Shown in pieces: positions 34,690 to 43,382 of a DNA stretch of 64,000 nucleotides. How positions within the stretch are numbered: position 1 is the stretch's first letter; each line of letters starts with the position of its first letter. Source of the DNA: Streptomyces sp. AM 2-1-1 (GTDB lineage: Bacteria; Actinomycetota; Actinomycetes; Streptomycetales; Streptomycetaceae). Where the stretch lies: positions 1,612,001-1,676,000 of the forward strand of contig NZ_CP119147.1 in the NCBI RefSeq assembly GCF_029167645.1, written 5' to 3'. The notes under the pieces are model-generated. The model did not search any database and was not told where the DNA came from. It saw only the letters and a program-made list of their open reading frames with translations. A program made the position numbers and the translations under genes.

Positions 34690-35634
34690 TCAGGAGCAGT
34701 ACGCCGGCGCCTCGTCCACGTTCTCCCGGGTGACGAGGAGGATCGGGGCAGAGGTGATCTTGTCGACGGCACCGCCCTCCATCAGTCCGAGACTGTTCTC
34801 CACGGCCAGCTCCCCCAGCGTCCGGGCGGAGTTGGCGACCGTGGCGGAGAGACGGCCGTCCTTCACCGCCTTGAGCCCCGTGTCGGTACCGTTGACCGTC
34901 ACGATCTTGACGTGGGCGCCCGCGGCGTCGAAGACCTGCCGGGCGCTCAGCGCCATCTCCTCGTTCGCCACGAAGGCGTAGTCGAGATCGGGGTGGGCGT
35001 CGATCATGTCCCCCGCGACCTCAGCTGCTTTGCCGGGGTCGAACATCCCCGGGAGCTCCGAGACCACCTCCGCGTGGGCCGGGAGCGCCTCCTGGAATCC
35101 GGTGACCATCAGGTCCGACGCCGCGCCGGGGGCTCCCCCGATCACTCCCACCTTGACGTGCTGCCCGGCCGCGTCCTCCTCCACCCAGGCGGCGTCGAGC
35201 GCACCGAGGCGACGGAGGTCCACGACCACGGCCCCGAGTATCCCCGCCACGTTCTCGGCGTTCACCGAGGTGAGGAAGATCGGGATGCCGGCGGCTTCGG
35301 CCTTCGCGATGTCCACGTCGAGCGTGTTCACGTCCACGGTCTGGACGATCAGCGCGTCCACGCCCCGCGCCAGGAGGTCTTCGATGTGGGAGAGCTCGGT
35401 GACCGGGTTCTGCTCCGAGTTGGCGGCGATCAGGCGGACGTTCCGGGACGTCGCCGCCTGTTCCACCGCCTTCTGCAGGCAGGTGTGGAAGACGGTGTCG
35501 GCTCCGTTGACGAAGCCGATCGTCGTCGCCCCGTCGTCCTCGCCCTCGTCAGCGGTGGAACACCCCGCGAGCAGGGTGACCAGAGCGGCAGCGGCAGTCA
35601 TCCGCCCGGGAAGACTGCGCGACGAAGAAGTCAT
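34690..35634 (-). CDS. Sugar-type substrate-binding lipoprotein (RbsB-like)
   Basis: The 314-residue product has a lipoprotein signal peptide with lipobox LLAG-C (Cys25) and a type I periplasmic-binding fold of the ribose/rhizopine class (TTIGFVNGADTVFHTCLQKAVEQAA, EDLLARGVDALIVQTVD, HPDLDYAFVANEEMALSARQVFDA, KIVTVNGTDTG). It should capture a sugar or cyclitol outside the membrane for an ABC importer. No permease or ATPase gene is next to it; the neighbours are an MFS exporter and an empty 556-base gap, so the transporter is elsewhere or the protein acts as a sensor. Confidence 0.88.
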   Translation of the reverse strand: MTSSSRSLPGRMTAAAALVTLLAGCSTADEGEDDGATTIGFVNGADTVFHTCLQKAVEQAATSRNVRLIAANSEQNPVTELSHIEDLLARGVDALIVQTVDVNTLDVDIAKAEAAGIPIFLTSVNAENVAGILGAVVVDLRRLGALDAAWVEEDAAGQHVKVGVIGGAPGAASDLMVTGFQEALPAHAEVVSELPGMFDPGKAAEVAGDMIDAHPDLDYAFVANEEMALSARQVFDAAGAHVKIVTVNGTDTGLKAVKDGRLSATVANSARTLGELAVENSLGLMEGGAVDKITSAPILLVTRENVDEAPAYCS

Positions 35635-36190
35635 GGAGCGGCCTTTTCTGCGGTGGGCGGATCGTACGAGGGGCGGTTGCCGCACGGCCGGCCGGGCACG
35701 GCAACGCACCCGCGCGGCAGGCATGGCCGAGTCGCCGTACGGACAGGTCCGAGAGGGCCGGTGCGAGCGCCCGGCCGCCCCGGGACCTCCGGCGGCGGCG
35801 CACAACGTAGCGCGCGCCAGGGCAGGTCGACCCCCGCACGGCGTGCAAGGTGTGCTTGCGGAATGCGGGATCGAGACGGGGCGGCATCGAGGAGGGCGGT
35901 CGCGGGAAGGGGCCGGTGCCGGGACGGGGCGAGTTCGGGAGGGCGGATTGTTCTCGGCAGGGCCGCGAGGGGCCTCGGCTGGACGGCGAGGGCGGGGTGC
36001 GGCCGGTGCGGCCGGAGCCGCCGCGCGCGGGCGGAGCGGCGTCCCGCCGGTCCCGGACACGGGGGAAAACCGGGTGGGGAGGTCGACTCCCGGAGAAGGA
36101 CGTGTGCGGGGCCTCGACAGGCCGGCGTCGTGTCGTGGTCGGTCCCGTCGGCGACGGGCGGCCCCGGCCCTCACGCCGGGTCTCCCCGGG
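35635..36190. other. 556-base region without a gene, upstream of the substrate-binding protein gene
   Basis: The frames crossing this stretch are Arg/Gly/Ala-rich without family character. It contains the promoter of the binding-protein gene and the downstream end of tdk. I see no repeat or hairpin strong enough to name. Confidence 0.5.
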
Positions 36191-36841
36191 TCAGGCGGAG
36201 GACACCGGCAGGACGTCCGGGGACAGGGTGCCGACGCGGGCGGAGGCGGCGGTCGTTCGGCGGCGGTGGTGGCGCCGGCACAGCACCTCGTAACCGACTT
36301 CCTTCGCCGGGCGGTTGACGTCACCGACCACGACCTGTTCGCCCTCGACGACCATCTCCCCGTCCACCGTGCGGGCGTTGTGCGTGGCGCGGGCGCCGCA
36401 CCAGCAGAGCGCCTCGACCTGGAGCTGCTCCAAGCGGTCGGCCAGTTCGATCAGGCGCTGCGAACCGGGGAAGAGCCTGGTGCGGAAGTCCGTGGTGATC
36501 CCGAAGGCGAACACGTCCATGCCGAGGTCGTCCACGATCCGGGCCAGCTGGTCGATCTGCCGCGGGGCGAGGAACTGCGCCTCGTCCACGATGACGTAGT
36601 CGGCCTTGCCGCCCTTCGACAGCTGGTTGACCACGTACGCGTAGAGGTCCATGCCGTCCGCGGCCTCGACGGCCTCCGTCACCAACCCCAGCCGGGAGGA
36701 CAACTTGCCCTCGCCCGCCCGGTCGTCGCGGGTGAAGATCACGCCCTGGAGCCCGCGCGCCGATCTGTTGTGCCCGATCTGGAGGGCCAGCGTGCTCTTT
36801 CCGCAGTCCATCGTTCCGGAGAAGAACACAAGCTCGGGCAT
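36191..36841 (-). CDS. tdk: Thymidine kinase (type II)
   Basis: The 216-residue enzyme phosphorylates thymidine and deoxyuridine in pyrimidine salvage. It has a P-loop GTMDCGKST (9-17), the DEAQF catalytic/Mg motif, and a zinc-binding set of Cys (LCWCGARATHNAR and EVLCRRHH) with the flexible lasso between. The last ~20 residues (about 196-216) are a variable tail. Start ATG at 36841. The gap to the next gene upstream is 60 bases, so it probably follows the phosphatase-like gene in one transcript. Confidence 0.95.
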   Translation of the reverse strand: MPELVFFSGTMDCGKSTLALQIGHNRSARGLQGVIFTRDDRAGEGKLSSRLGLVTEAVEAADGMDLYAYVVNQLSKGGKADYVIVDEAQFLAPRQIDQLARIVDDLGMDVFAFGITTDFRTRLFPGSQRLIELADRLEQLQVEALCWCGARATHNARTVDGEMVVEGEQVVVGDVNRPAKEVGYEVLCRRHHRRRTTAASARVGTLSPDVLPVSSA

Positions 36842-36901
36842 GAGAGGACGGGCGCCTTTCGGGAGTCGGTGAGGGCGGGGAGGGTGCCGGGGGCGGCAGC
36901 G

Positions 36902-38089
36902 TCAGGTGCGCACTTCGAGGAGCGGGACGAGCTGTTCGACGGGGGTCATCGAACCGTGCATCCCGACCATCTCGGACTCGTGCGGCTCGTTGACCGAGGC
37001 GGTGATCACCACGTCGTCGTGGGCGGCGGCGACCACGTCACCGATGCGGCCGTACACGCGCTCGTCGATGTCGGGGCCGAACCAGCCGGCGGCGATCGCC
37101 TCGTCCCGGCTCGCCACCCAGAACTGCTCGCCGAGCACCTCCTGCCACACGGTCAGGACATCGGCCTCCGCGCCGGGGACGGCGTAGACGTGGCGGGCGC
37201 GGCCCTCGCCGCCCAGCAGGGCGACGCCGGCGCGCAGCTCCCAGTCCTCGTCGAAGTCGATGCGGGACTGCTCGTCGAACGGGATGTCGATCATGCCGTG
37301 GTCGGCGGTGATGTAGAGCGCCGACCGGGGCGGGAGTTGCTCGGCGAGGCGCCGGGCGAGCCCGTCCACGTACATCAACTGCCCGCGCCAGGCGTCGGAG
37401 TCGATGCCGAAGCGGTGGCCCGCGCCGTCCACCTCGCTGTAGTACGTGTAGACCAGCGAACGGTCGCCCGCGGCCAGCCGCTGCGCCGCGACGTCCATCC
37501 GCTCCTCGCCGGCGAGCCGGCCCAGGAACGAGCCACCGCTGAGCGCGACCTTGGTCAGCGGCGTCTGCTCGAACGCGGGCGCCGAGACCTGGGCGGTACG
37601 CACCCCGGCGGCGTCGGCGAGACCGAAGACGGTGGGGTACGGCTGCCAGACCTTCGGTGAGGTCCACGGCTTCCAGCGGAGCTGGTTCATCAGCCGGCCG
37701 GTGGCCGGATCACGCACGGTGTACCCGGGCAGTCCGTGCTTCCCGGGCGGCAGGCCCGTCCCGACCGAGGCGAGGGAGGTCGCCGTGGTGGCGGGGAACC
37801 CGGCGGTGATCGGACGGCCGGTGCCGCCGCGCGAGGTCGGCAGCAGGGAGTGCAGGAAAGGGGCTTCGTCCGGGTGCGCGGTGATCTGTTCCCAGCCGAG
37901 GCCGTCGATCAGGAAGACGCAGTTGCGGTCGGCCGGGGTCAGCTCCGGGATCGACGCGGTGAAGCCGGGCACCTGCTGCCCGGCCGCGAGGGTCGGCAGC
38001 AGGTCCGCGAGCGAACCGGTGCCGTACTCGGGGAGGGGGGCGGTGCCGATCGGGAGCGGTACGGGATCCTGCCAGGCGGGCTGCACCAT
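36902..38089 (-). CDS. Alkaline-phosphatase-superfamily hydrolase (nucleotide pyrophosphatase/phosphodiesterase type)
   Basis: This 395-residue cytosolic protein has no signal peptide. The alkaline phosphatase fold is visible as CVFLIDGLGWEQI (first metal site), TAGFPATTATSLASVGTGLPPGKHGLPGYTV (nucleophile Thr region), YTYYSEVDGAGHRFG and LYITADHGMIDIP (metal-binding Asp and His residues). Such enzymes hydrolyse nucleotide diphosphate or phosphonate esters; the substrate is not clear. Its ATG overlaps the DUF5998 stop by one base, so the two are coupled. Confidence 0.9.
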   Translation of the reverse strand: MVQPAWQDPVPLPIGTAPLPEYGTGSLADLLPTLAAGQQVPGFTASIPELTPADRNCVFLIDGLGWEQITAHPDEAPFLHSLLPTSRGGTGRPITAGFPATTATSLASVGTGLPPGKHGLPGYTVRDPATGRLMNQLRWKPWTSPKVWQPYPTVFGLADAAGVRTAQVSAPAFEQTPLTKVALSGGSFLGRLAGEERMDVAAQRLAAGDRSLVYTYYSEVDGAGHRFGIDSDAWRGQLMYVDGLARRLAEQLPPRSALYITADHGMIDIPFDEQSRIDFDEDWELRAGVALLGGEGRARHVYAVPGAEADVLTVWQEVLGEQFWVASRDEAIAAGWFGPDIDERVYGRIGDVVAAAHDDVVITASVNEPHESEMVGMHGSMTPVEQLVPLLEVRT

Positions 38090-38712
38090 CAGCGGGTGGT
38101 CGCCGGGCCGGCCGTGCCCGCCGCTGTCGCCGCGATGGCCGCCGTGGCCTCACTGAGCGCCTGGGCGAAGGCGAGCGTCTGGCGCACGGTGTCCGGTCCG
38201 TCGCCTGCTTCACTGACACGCAGGCTGAGGTCGTCGGCGGTCGAGCTGCCGGTGTAACCGTGGTCGGCGTCGCAGTCGGGGTCGCCGCAGGCGGCCGGCT
38301 CCAGGTCGATCCGGGAGACCGCGCCCCAGCCGATGGTCAGGACGACTTCGCGGGGCAGCGATCCGGCCACGTACTTCTCGGGATCGGCCACGACCCGGCT
38401 CACCACGACGGACGAGATCCGGCCGAGGTGCACGGACTCCGTGGAGGTGGTCGCGTACGGCGTCGGGGACTCGGTCTCGGAGGTCTGCTCGTCGGTGTGG
38501 CTGACGATGAAGCGGGTGTCCGTCAGGACCAGGACCGTGACGTGGCGCCGCACCTCGTTGGAGTCGAAGGTGGTCTCCTGGTGCACGAGGTACGAGGCGA
38601 CCGGCTCCCCGCCGACGGCGGCCTCCACCGCCTCGGCCACGAGGGCCGGGTAGTAGCCGCTGCGCTCGATCGCCGCGCGCAGCCCCTGGGTCGTCGTACC
38701 GGTCTTTGCCAT
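38089..38712 (-). CDS. DUF5998 family protein
   Basis: The 207-residue soluble protein begins MAKTGTTTQGLRAAIERSGYYPALVAEAVEAAV and contains a beta-rich domain (VTVLVLTDTRFIVSHTDE, PREVVLTIGWGAVSRIDLEP) with a Cys pair in ACGDPDCDADHG. The family is conserved in actinobacteria; I know no function. An ATG three codons upstream (MGVM) is a possible alternative start. Its stop overlaps the start of the phosphatase-like gene as TGATG. Confidence 0.85.
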   Translation of the reverse strand: MAKTGTTTQGLRAAIERSGYYPALVAEAVEAAVGGEPVASYLVHQETTFDSNEVRRHVTVLVLTDTRFIVSHTDEQTSETESPTPYATTSTESVHLGRISSVVVSRVVADPEKYVAGSLPREVVLTIGWGAVSRIDLEPAACGDPDCDADHGYTGSSTADDLSLRVSEAGDGPDTVRQTLAFAQALSEATAAIAATAAGTAGPATTR

Positions 38713-38771
38713 GACCCCCATCTTACGGGCCCCCGTGACCGCCGGGGACGCTACGGGGAGGGGCGGGCCGG

Positions 38772-41663
38772 TCAGTAGTTCGGCAGCCGGCGGGGGCCGA
38801 GGTCGGTCCGCGCGGGGGGCGGGGCCAGCCGGACGCTCGCGCCGAGAACGGTCAGCCCCCGCGTGGCCACCACGACCGGCTCCAGGGTGACGGAGACCAC
38901 CTCGGGGTGGTCGTCGACCAGGCGGGAGACGCGGAGCAGCAGCTCTTCTAGCGCCCGGGTGTCGACGGGTGAGGAGCCGCGCCAGCCGAAGAGCACGGGG
39001 GCGGCCCGGATGGACCGGATCAGTTCGGCGGCGTCCCGGTCGGTGGCCGGAACGAGTCGGTGGGCGACGTCCCCGAGGAGCTCGGAGGGGGTGCCGGCGA
39101 GGCCGAAGGAGAGCACGGCGCCGGCGGCGGCGTCGATCGAGGCGCGCACCACGGTGTCGACGCCCCGGGGCGCCATGGACTGCACGACGGGCTGGAGTTC
39201 GGCGGGGTTGCCGAGCAGGTCGGTGAGTTCGCCGTAGGCCCGGCGCAGCGCTTCCTCCCCCGCGAGGTCCAGGCGGACACCGCCCAGGTCGGCGCGGTGG
39301 CGCAGGTGGGGCGCGGTGGTCTTGAGGGCGACCGGCCAGCCGAGCCGCGCGGCCGCCGCCACGGCGGCGTCCGGGTCGGGGGCCGGAAGTGTCGCGCGTA
39401 CCTCGACGCCGTAGCGGTGGAGGAGTTCGCGGGCCTCGTCGTGCCCGAGCGGCCGTCCGCGCGGATCGGGGTCGGGGCCGAGCAGCGCGTCGATGAGCGC
39501 GGCGGCGCCCGGTTCGTCGATGGTGTCGTCGAGGAACTCGGGCACCCGGCCGGGCGCGGCGGCCTGGCGGCGCCACTGGGCGTACTTGACCGCCTCGCTC
39601 AGCGCACGGACGGCCCGCTCGGCGGCCGGATAGGCGGGGATGCGGCCGGTGGGCGGTCGTACGGAGCCGTCCGGGCCGGGTTCGTCCGGTGCGGGTGGGG
39701 CCGGCGCCGACGCGTCCCGCACGGGCGCCTCCGGGGCGGGGTGCCCGGGGGGCGCGGTCCCGTCGGCCGGGGTGGTGCGGGGTCTCCCGGCCGTCGCCGA
39801 CAGTGCCTCGGCGAGCCCGCCGATCTCCAGGTGGACGACGGCCACCGGTTTCGCCGGCCCGTCGGTCCGGTCCGCCACCGCCTCGCGCAGGGCGGCCGCC
39901 AGCACGTCGCCGTCGCCGCTCCGCATCTCCCCCTGGTCCCCGACGAGCGGGATGGCGGTCACGACCACGGCGTCGCAGTCCGGATCGGCGAGCGCTTCGG
40001 CGAGGGCCGCGCGGAAGTCCGCGGGTCCGGCCGCCGTGGTCAGGTCGCGGGGCGGCCGGGGGCGCAGTCCTTCCGTGAGGCAGGCGTCGTACGTGAGCAG
40101 GCCGAGCGACTCGGAGTTGCCGAGGATCGCCACGCGCGGGCCGGCGGGCAGCGGCTGGTCGGCGAGGAGGAGGGCCGCGTCGATCATCTCGGTCACCGTG
40201 TCGACCCGGATCACCCCGGCCTGCCGCATCAGGGCGGAGACGGTGGCGTCGGGGATCCGGCTGACGGGCACCGCGTGACCGGGCGGGGTGGCGCCGCTGT
40301 GCCGGGCGCCCTTGACCACCACGACCGGTTTGACGGCGGCGGTGCGGCGGGCCAGCCGGGTGAACTTGCGGGGGTTGCCGAGCGACTCCAGGTAGAGCAG
40401 GGCGACATCGGTGTCGGGGTCGTCGAACCAGTACTGGAGGAAGTCGTTGCCGGAGATGTCGGCGCGGTTCCCGGCGGAGATAAAGGTGGAGAGGGCCGCT
40501 CCGCTCCGGTGGAGACCGGAGAGGAGGGCGATGCCGATCGCGCCCGACTGGGTGAAGAGGCCGATGCGGCCCGGAGCGGGTGACTCGGGCGCCAGCGAGG
40601 CGTTCATCCGCACGGCGGCCGAGGTGTTGATGAGGCCGAAGGCGTTCGGGCCGATGAGCCGCATGCCGTAGGAGCGCGCCTGGCGCAGGAGCGCGCGCTG
40701 GCGCTCACGGCCCTGTTCCCCCCGCTCGGCGTAGTCGGCGGTGAGGACGACCAGGCCCCGCACTCCGTGTTCCCCGCAGTCCGCTACGGCGTCGGGGACC
40801 CGTGCGGCGGGGACGGCGATGACCGCGAGGTCGACCGGTGCGCCGATCTCCCCCACCGATCGGTGCGCGGGGACGCCGTCGACGGTGCCCTGGTCGGGGG
40901 CGTAGGCATGGTTGACGGCGTACAGGCGTCCGGTGAAGCCGGAGTTCGAGAGGTTGCGGAGCACGGTCCGCCCCACTCCGCCCGGGGCGCGGCCGGTGCC
41001 GACGACGGCCACCGAGGCGGGGGCCAGGAGTCGCTGGACGGAACGCGCCTCGGCGCGCTGTTCACGGGCGCGCTGCACGGCGAGGGACGCGGCGGTCGGT
41101 TCGATGTCGAGCGTGAGGTGGACCGAGCCGTCCTCGAAGCTGCGCTGCTGGGTGTAGCCGGCGTCCCGGAAGACCTTGATCATCTTCGTGTTGGCGGGGA
41201 GCACCTCGGCGGCGAACCGCCGGATGCCCCGTTCCCGGGCGACCGCGGCGATGTGTTCGAGCAGCACGGAAGCGACGCCGCGGCCCTGGTGGGCGTCCTG
41301 GACGAGGAAGGCGACCTCCGCCTCGTCGGCGGGCGCGGAGGCGGGCCGGCCCCTCTCGTCGATCCGGTCGAAGCGGACGGTGGCGATGAACTCGCCTCCC
41401 ACGGTGACGGCCAGGCCCACCCGGTCGACGTAGTCGTGGTGGGTGAAGCGGTGCACGTCGCGGTCGGAGAGCCGGGGGTACGGGGCGAAGAAGCGGTAGT
41501 ACTTCGACTCGTCGGAGACCTGTTCGAAGAAGCTGACCAGCCGTCCGGCGTCGTCCGGGGTGATGGGCCTGATCCGCGCGGTGCCGCCGTCCCGCAGCAC
41601 CACGTCTGCTTCCCAGTGGTCGGGGTACGCGTGATGCGGACTCTGTTCCGGCGTGGGGTGCAT
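38772..41663 (-). CDS. GNAT acetyltransferase fused to an acyl-CoA-synthetase-like (NDP-forming) module, Pat-type
   Basis: The 963-residue protein has an N-terminal GNAT domain (about 20-190; acetyl-CoA loop in VQDAHQGRGVASVLLEHIA), a CoA-binding Rossmann domain (about 215-340), a succinyl-CoA-ligase-like section (LFTQSGAIGIALLSGL, PRVAILGNSESLGLLTYDA), a Pro/Ala-rich linker (about 640-710), and a C-terminal ATP-grasp region (LGHDEARELLHRYGVEV, WPVALKTTAPHLRHRADLGGV). Proteins with these parts acetylate lysines of metabolic enzymes such as acetyl-CoA synthetase (Pat/PatZ; an S. lividans PatA is known). GNAT placement at the N-terminus matches the Streptomyces type. The gene is divergent from ptsH. 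Confidence 0.9.
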   Translation of the reverse strand: MHPTPEQSPHHAYPDHWEADVVLRDGGTARIRPITPDDAGRLVSFFEQVSDESKYYRFFAPYPRLSDRDVHRFTHHDYVDRVGLAVTVGGEFIATVRFDRIDERGRPASAPADEAEVAFLVQDAHQGRGVASVLLEHIAAVARERGIRRFAAEVLPANTKMIKVFRDAGYTQQRSFEDGSVHLTLDIEPTAASLAVQRAREQRAEARSVQRLLAPASVAVVGTGRAPGGVGRTVLRNLSNSGFTGRLYAVNHAYAPDQGTVDGVPAHRSVGEIGAPVDLAVIAVPAARVPDAVADCGEHGVRGLVVLTADYAERGEQGRERQRALLRQARSYGMRLIGPNAFGLINTSAAVRMNASLAPESPAPGRIGLFTQSGAIGIALLSGLHRSGAALSTFISAGNRADISGNDFLQYWFDDPDTDVALLYLESLGNPRKFTRLARRTAAVKPVVVVKGARHSGATPPGHAVPVSRIPDATVSALMRQAGVIRVDTVTEMIDAALLLADQPLPAGPRVAILGNSESLGLLTYDACLTEGLRPRPPRDLTTAAGPADFRAALAEALADPDCDAVVVTAIPLVGDQGEMRSGDGDVLAAALREAVADRTDGPAKPVAVVHLEIGGLAEALSATAGRPRTTPADGTAPPGHPAPEAPVRDASAPAPPAPDEPGPDGSVRPPTGRIPAYPAAERAVRALSEAVKYAQWRRQAAAPGRVPEFLDDTIDEPGAAALIDALLGPDPDPRGRPLGHDEARELLHRYGVEVRATLPAPDPDAAVAAAARLGWPVALKTTAPHLRHRADLGGVRLDLAGEEALRRAYGELTDLLGNPAELQPVVQSMAPRGVDTVVRASIDAAAGAVLSFGLAGTPSELLGDVAHRLVPATDRDAAELIRSIRAAPVLFGWRGSSPVDTRALEELLLRVSRLVDDHPEVVSVTLEPVVVATRGLTVLGASVRLAPPPARTDLGPRRLPNY

Positions 41664-41896
41664 GCGGAAAGCGTACGGCGGGCCCGCGCGGTGGGGCGGG
41701 TGCGCGCCGGGCGGGAACGGAGATCGGGGACGGGGATCGGAGAGTACGGACGGAGCGGATCCGCCATGACCCGTGTCGTGCGCCACCCCTGCCCGGCTGG
41801 ACACGGGTAGCGGCGGATTCGGTGCGGGGGCAGGCTGGGAAACCCACCGGCCGGCGTCCGTCGGCGGGAGGTGGGCCGGTCCGCACCCCGTGACAC

Positions 41897-41912
41897 AATG
41901 GTCTAGACAAAT
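41897..41912 (+). promoter_or_regulatory. DasR-responsive element (dre) upstream of ptsH
   Basis: AATGGTCTAGACAAAT differs from the dre consensus ACTGGTCTAGACCACT at three positions and keeps the palindromic TGGTCTAGACA core. It lies 44 bases upstream of the ptsH ATG. DasR is known to control PTS genes, including ptsH, in Streptomyces; binding here is inference. Confidence 0.8.
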
Positions 41913-41955
41913 CGATCACCGGTCAGGACATCGCAGATTCACGAAGGGCAGAACC

Positions 41956-42237
41956 ATGGTTGAGCGCCGTGTCAACGTCGGATGGGCCGAAGGCCTGCAC
42001 GCCCGCCCCGCTTCCATCTTCGTCCGCGCCACCACGGCCTCCGGAGTCCCGGTGACCATCGCCAAGGCCGACGGCAGTCCGGTCAACGCCGCGTCCATGC
42101 TCGCGGTCCTCGGGCTGGGCGCACAGGGCGGCGAGGAGATCGTCCTCGCCTCCGAGGCGGACGGTGCGGACGCCGCACTGGACCGTCTGGCGAAGCTGGT
42201 CTCCGAAGGGCTCGACGAACTCCCGGAAACGGTCTGA
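41956..42237 (+). CDS. ptsH: HPr phosphocarrier of the phosphotransferase system
   Basis: The 93-residue product carries phosphate from enzyme I to sugar-specific EIIA proteins. The active-site block is GLHARPAS with H15. The Ser in the regulatory position region (NAASMLAVLGLG) is S47, as in other actinomycete HPr proteins. Start ATG at 41956, behind a GAAGGG. Controlled, by inference, by the dre upstream. It is convergent with a GntR-family gene and divergent from the Pat-type acetyltransferase. Confidence 0.96.
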   Translation: MVERRVNVGWAEGLHARPASIFVRATTASGVPVTIAKADGSPVNAASMLAVLGLGAQGGEEIVLASEADGADAALDRLAKLVSEGLDELPETV

Positions 42238-42408
42238 CTTCCCATAGCCGTCGGGCAGTGCGCCCGAATTCCGCGCACGACCGGGCCGCGCCGCTCCTCA
42301 GGGACGGAGCGGCTCCGTCATTTCACCGGGCAGCCGCGGGCGGAGGAATTCGGGCGGCGGGAGAAACTCCCCGGGAATTCGCTCTCCTCTTTGTATACGG
42401 CGGCTTTG

Positions 42409-43104
42409 TTAATGCCGGACACCCGAGGTGTTTACGGGATGTTGCGAAGTACTCACCCGGGTCTGCTTCACCGCACGCGCCGGACGCCGCAACCGGTGGG
42501 CGGCCAGCGAGCGTTCCGCGTGCTGCGCGGCCAGACCGCGGGCCCGCTCCGCGTCGCCCCGCGCCACCGCGTCCACGAGAGCGCCGTGCTCGGCCCAGGA
42601 CTCGACCGGGCGGACCGGCTGGTCGACCGCGTACATCCACGCGATCTTGTGCCGGAGCTGGGTCAGCAGCGCGATGAGACCGGGACTGCCGGATGCCTGC
42701 GCGAGCGTCTCGTGGAACCAGCCGCCGAGGGAGCGCAGGTCCTCCCCCTCGCCCCGGCGTGCCCGCTCCTGTCCCAGTTTGACCAGCCCGCGCAGGACCT
42801 TGAGGTGCGCCTCGGTGCGCCGCTGCGCGGCCCGGGCCGCGCCCAGCGGCTCCAGCAGCAGCTTCACCTCCAGGAGGTCCGCGGCCTCCTGCTCCGTCGG
42901 CTCGGCGACGCATGCCCCGGCGTGTCTGCGGGTCACCACGAAGCCCTCGGACTCCAGGGTTCGCAACGCCTCACGCACCGGCACCCGGGACACGCCGTAG
43001 CGCCGGGCCAGGAGCTCCTCGGTGAGGCGGCTGCCGCGTTCGTAGACACCCGAGACGATGTCGTCACGGATTGCCGTGCATACCGAGTGCGCGGGAATAC
43101 GCAT
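42409..43104 (-). CDS. GntR-family regulator, FadR/FCD type
   Basis: This 231-residue regulator has an N-terminal winged helix (AIRDDIVSGVYERGSRLTEELLARRYGVSRVPVREALRTLESEGFV, about residues 11-55) and an all-helical FCD effector domain to about 210, with HETLAQASGSPGLIALL and the metal-site His in AEHGALVDAVARGDAERA. The C-terminus has a basic tail. ATG at 43104, spaced seven bases after GGAGG. Its ligand, probably a carboxylic acid or sugar acid, is unknown, and no obvious target enzyme lies beside it. Confidence 0.92.
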   Translation of the reverse strand: MRIPAHSVCTAIRDDIVSGVYERGSRLTEELLARRYGVSRVPVREALRTLESEGFVVTRRHAGACVAEPTEQEAADLLEVKLLLEPLGAARAAQRRTEAHLKVLRGLVKLGQERARRGEGEDLRSLGGWFHETLAQASGSPGLIALLTQLRHKIAWMYAVDQPVRPVESWAEHGALVDAVARGDAERARGLAAQHAERSLAAHRLRRPARAVKQTRVSTSQHPVNTSGVRH

Positions 43105-43257
43105 GTCCGAACCTCCGCATTGATCCCCGCGAATCGCGGCCGATCGAAGCCTGCACCGTGACTCTATTGCAATCTGCGTGAATTTCCGATGGCGTACCGG
43201 AATTCACACATATCTTTTGCCGAAGGAGTCGGTGGCCGGTGGGGTTTCGGGCGGTAT

Positions 43258-43290
43258 GCCGAAGCCCCGGCACGGGGCCGGGGCTTCGGC
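43258..43290 (-). terminator. Hairpin terminator after the M23 peptidase gene
   Basis: A perfect 14-bp stem (43258-43271 with 43277-43290) with a 5-base loop lies about 90 bases after the M23 stop on the minus strand. The rest of 43105-43382 shows only the GntR promoter. Confidence 0.75.
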
Positions 43291-43382
43291 AGGTTCGGCC
43301 CGCCGCGTCGGGTGGCGCGGCCGACGACACCGCTGGGCGGTGTCCGGCCGGGGCCGTCCCGTCGTTCCTGGCGGGACGCTCG

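Noticed and set aside
35850..36293. A 147-codon plus-strand frame upstream of tdk
   Set aside because: Low-complexity Arg/Gly composition, no ribosome site and overlap with tdk on the other strand.
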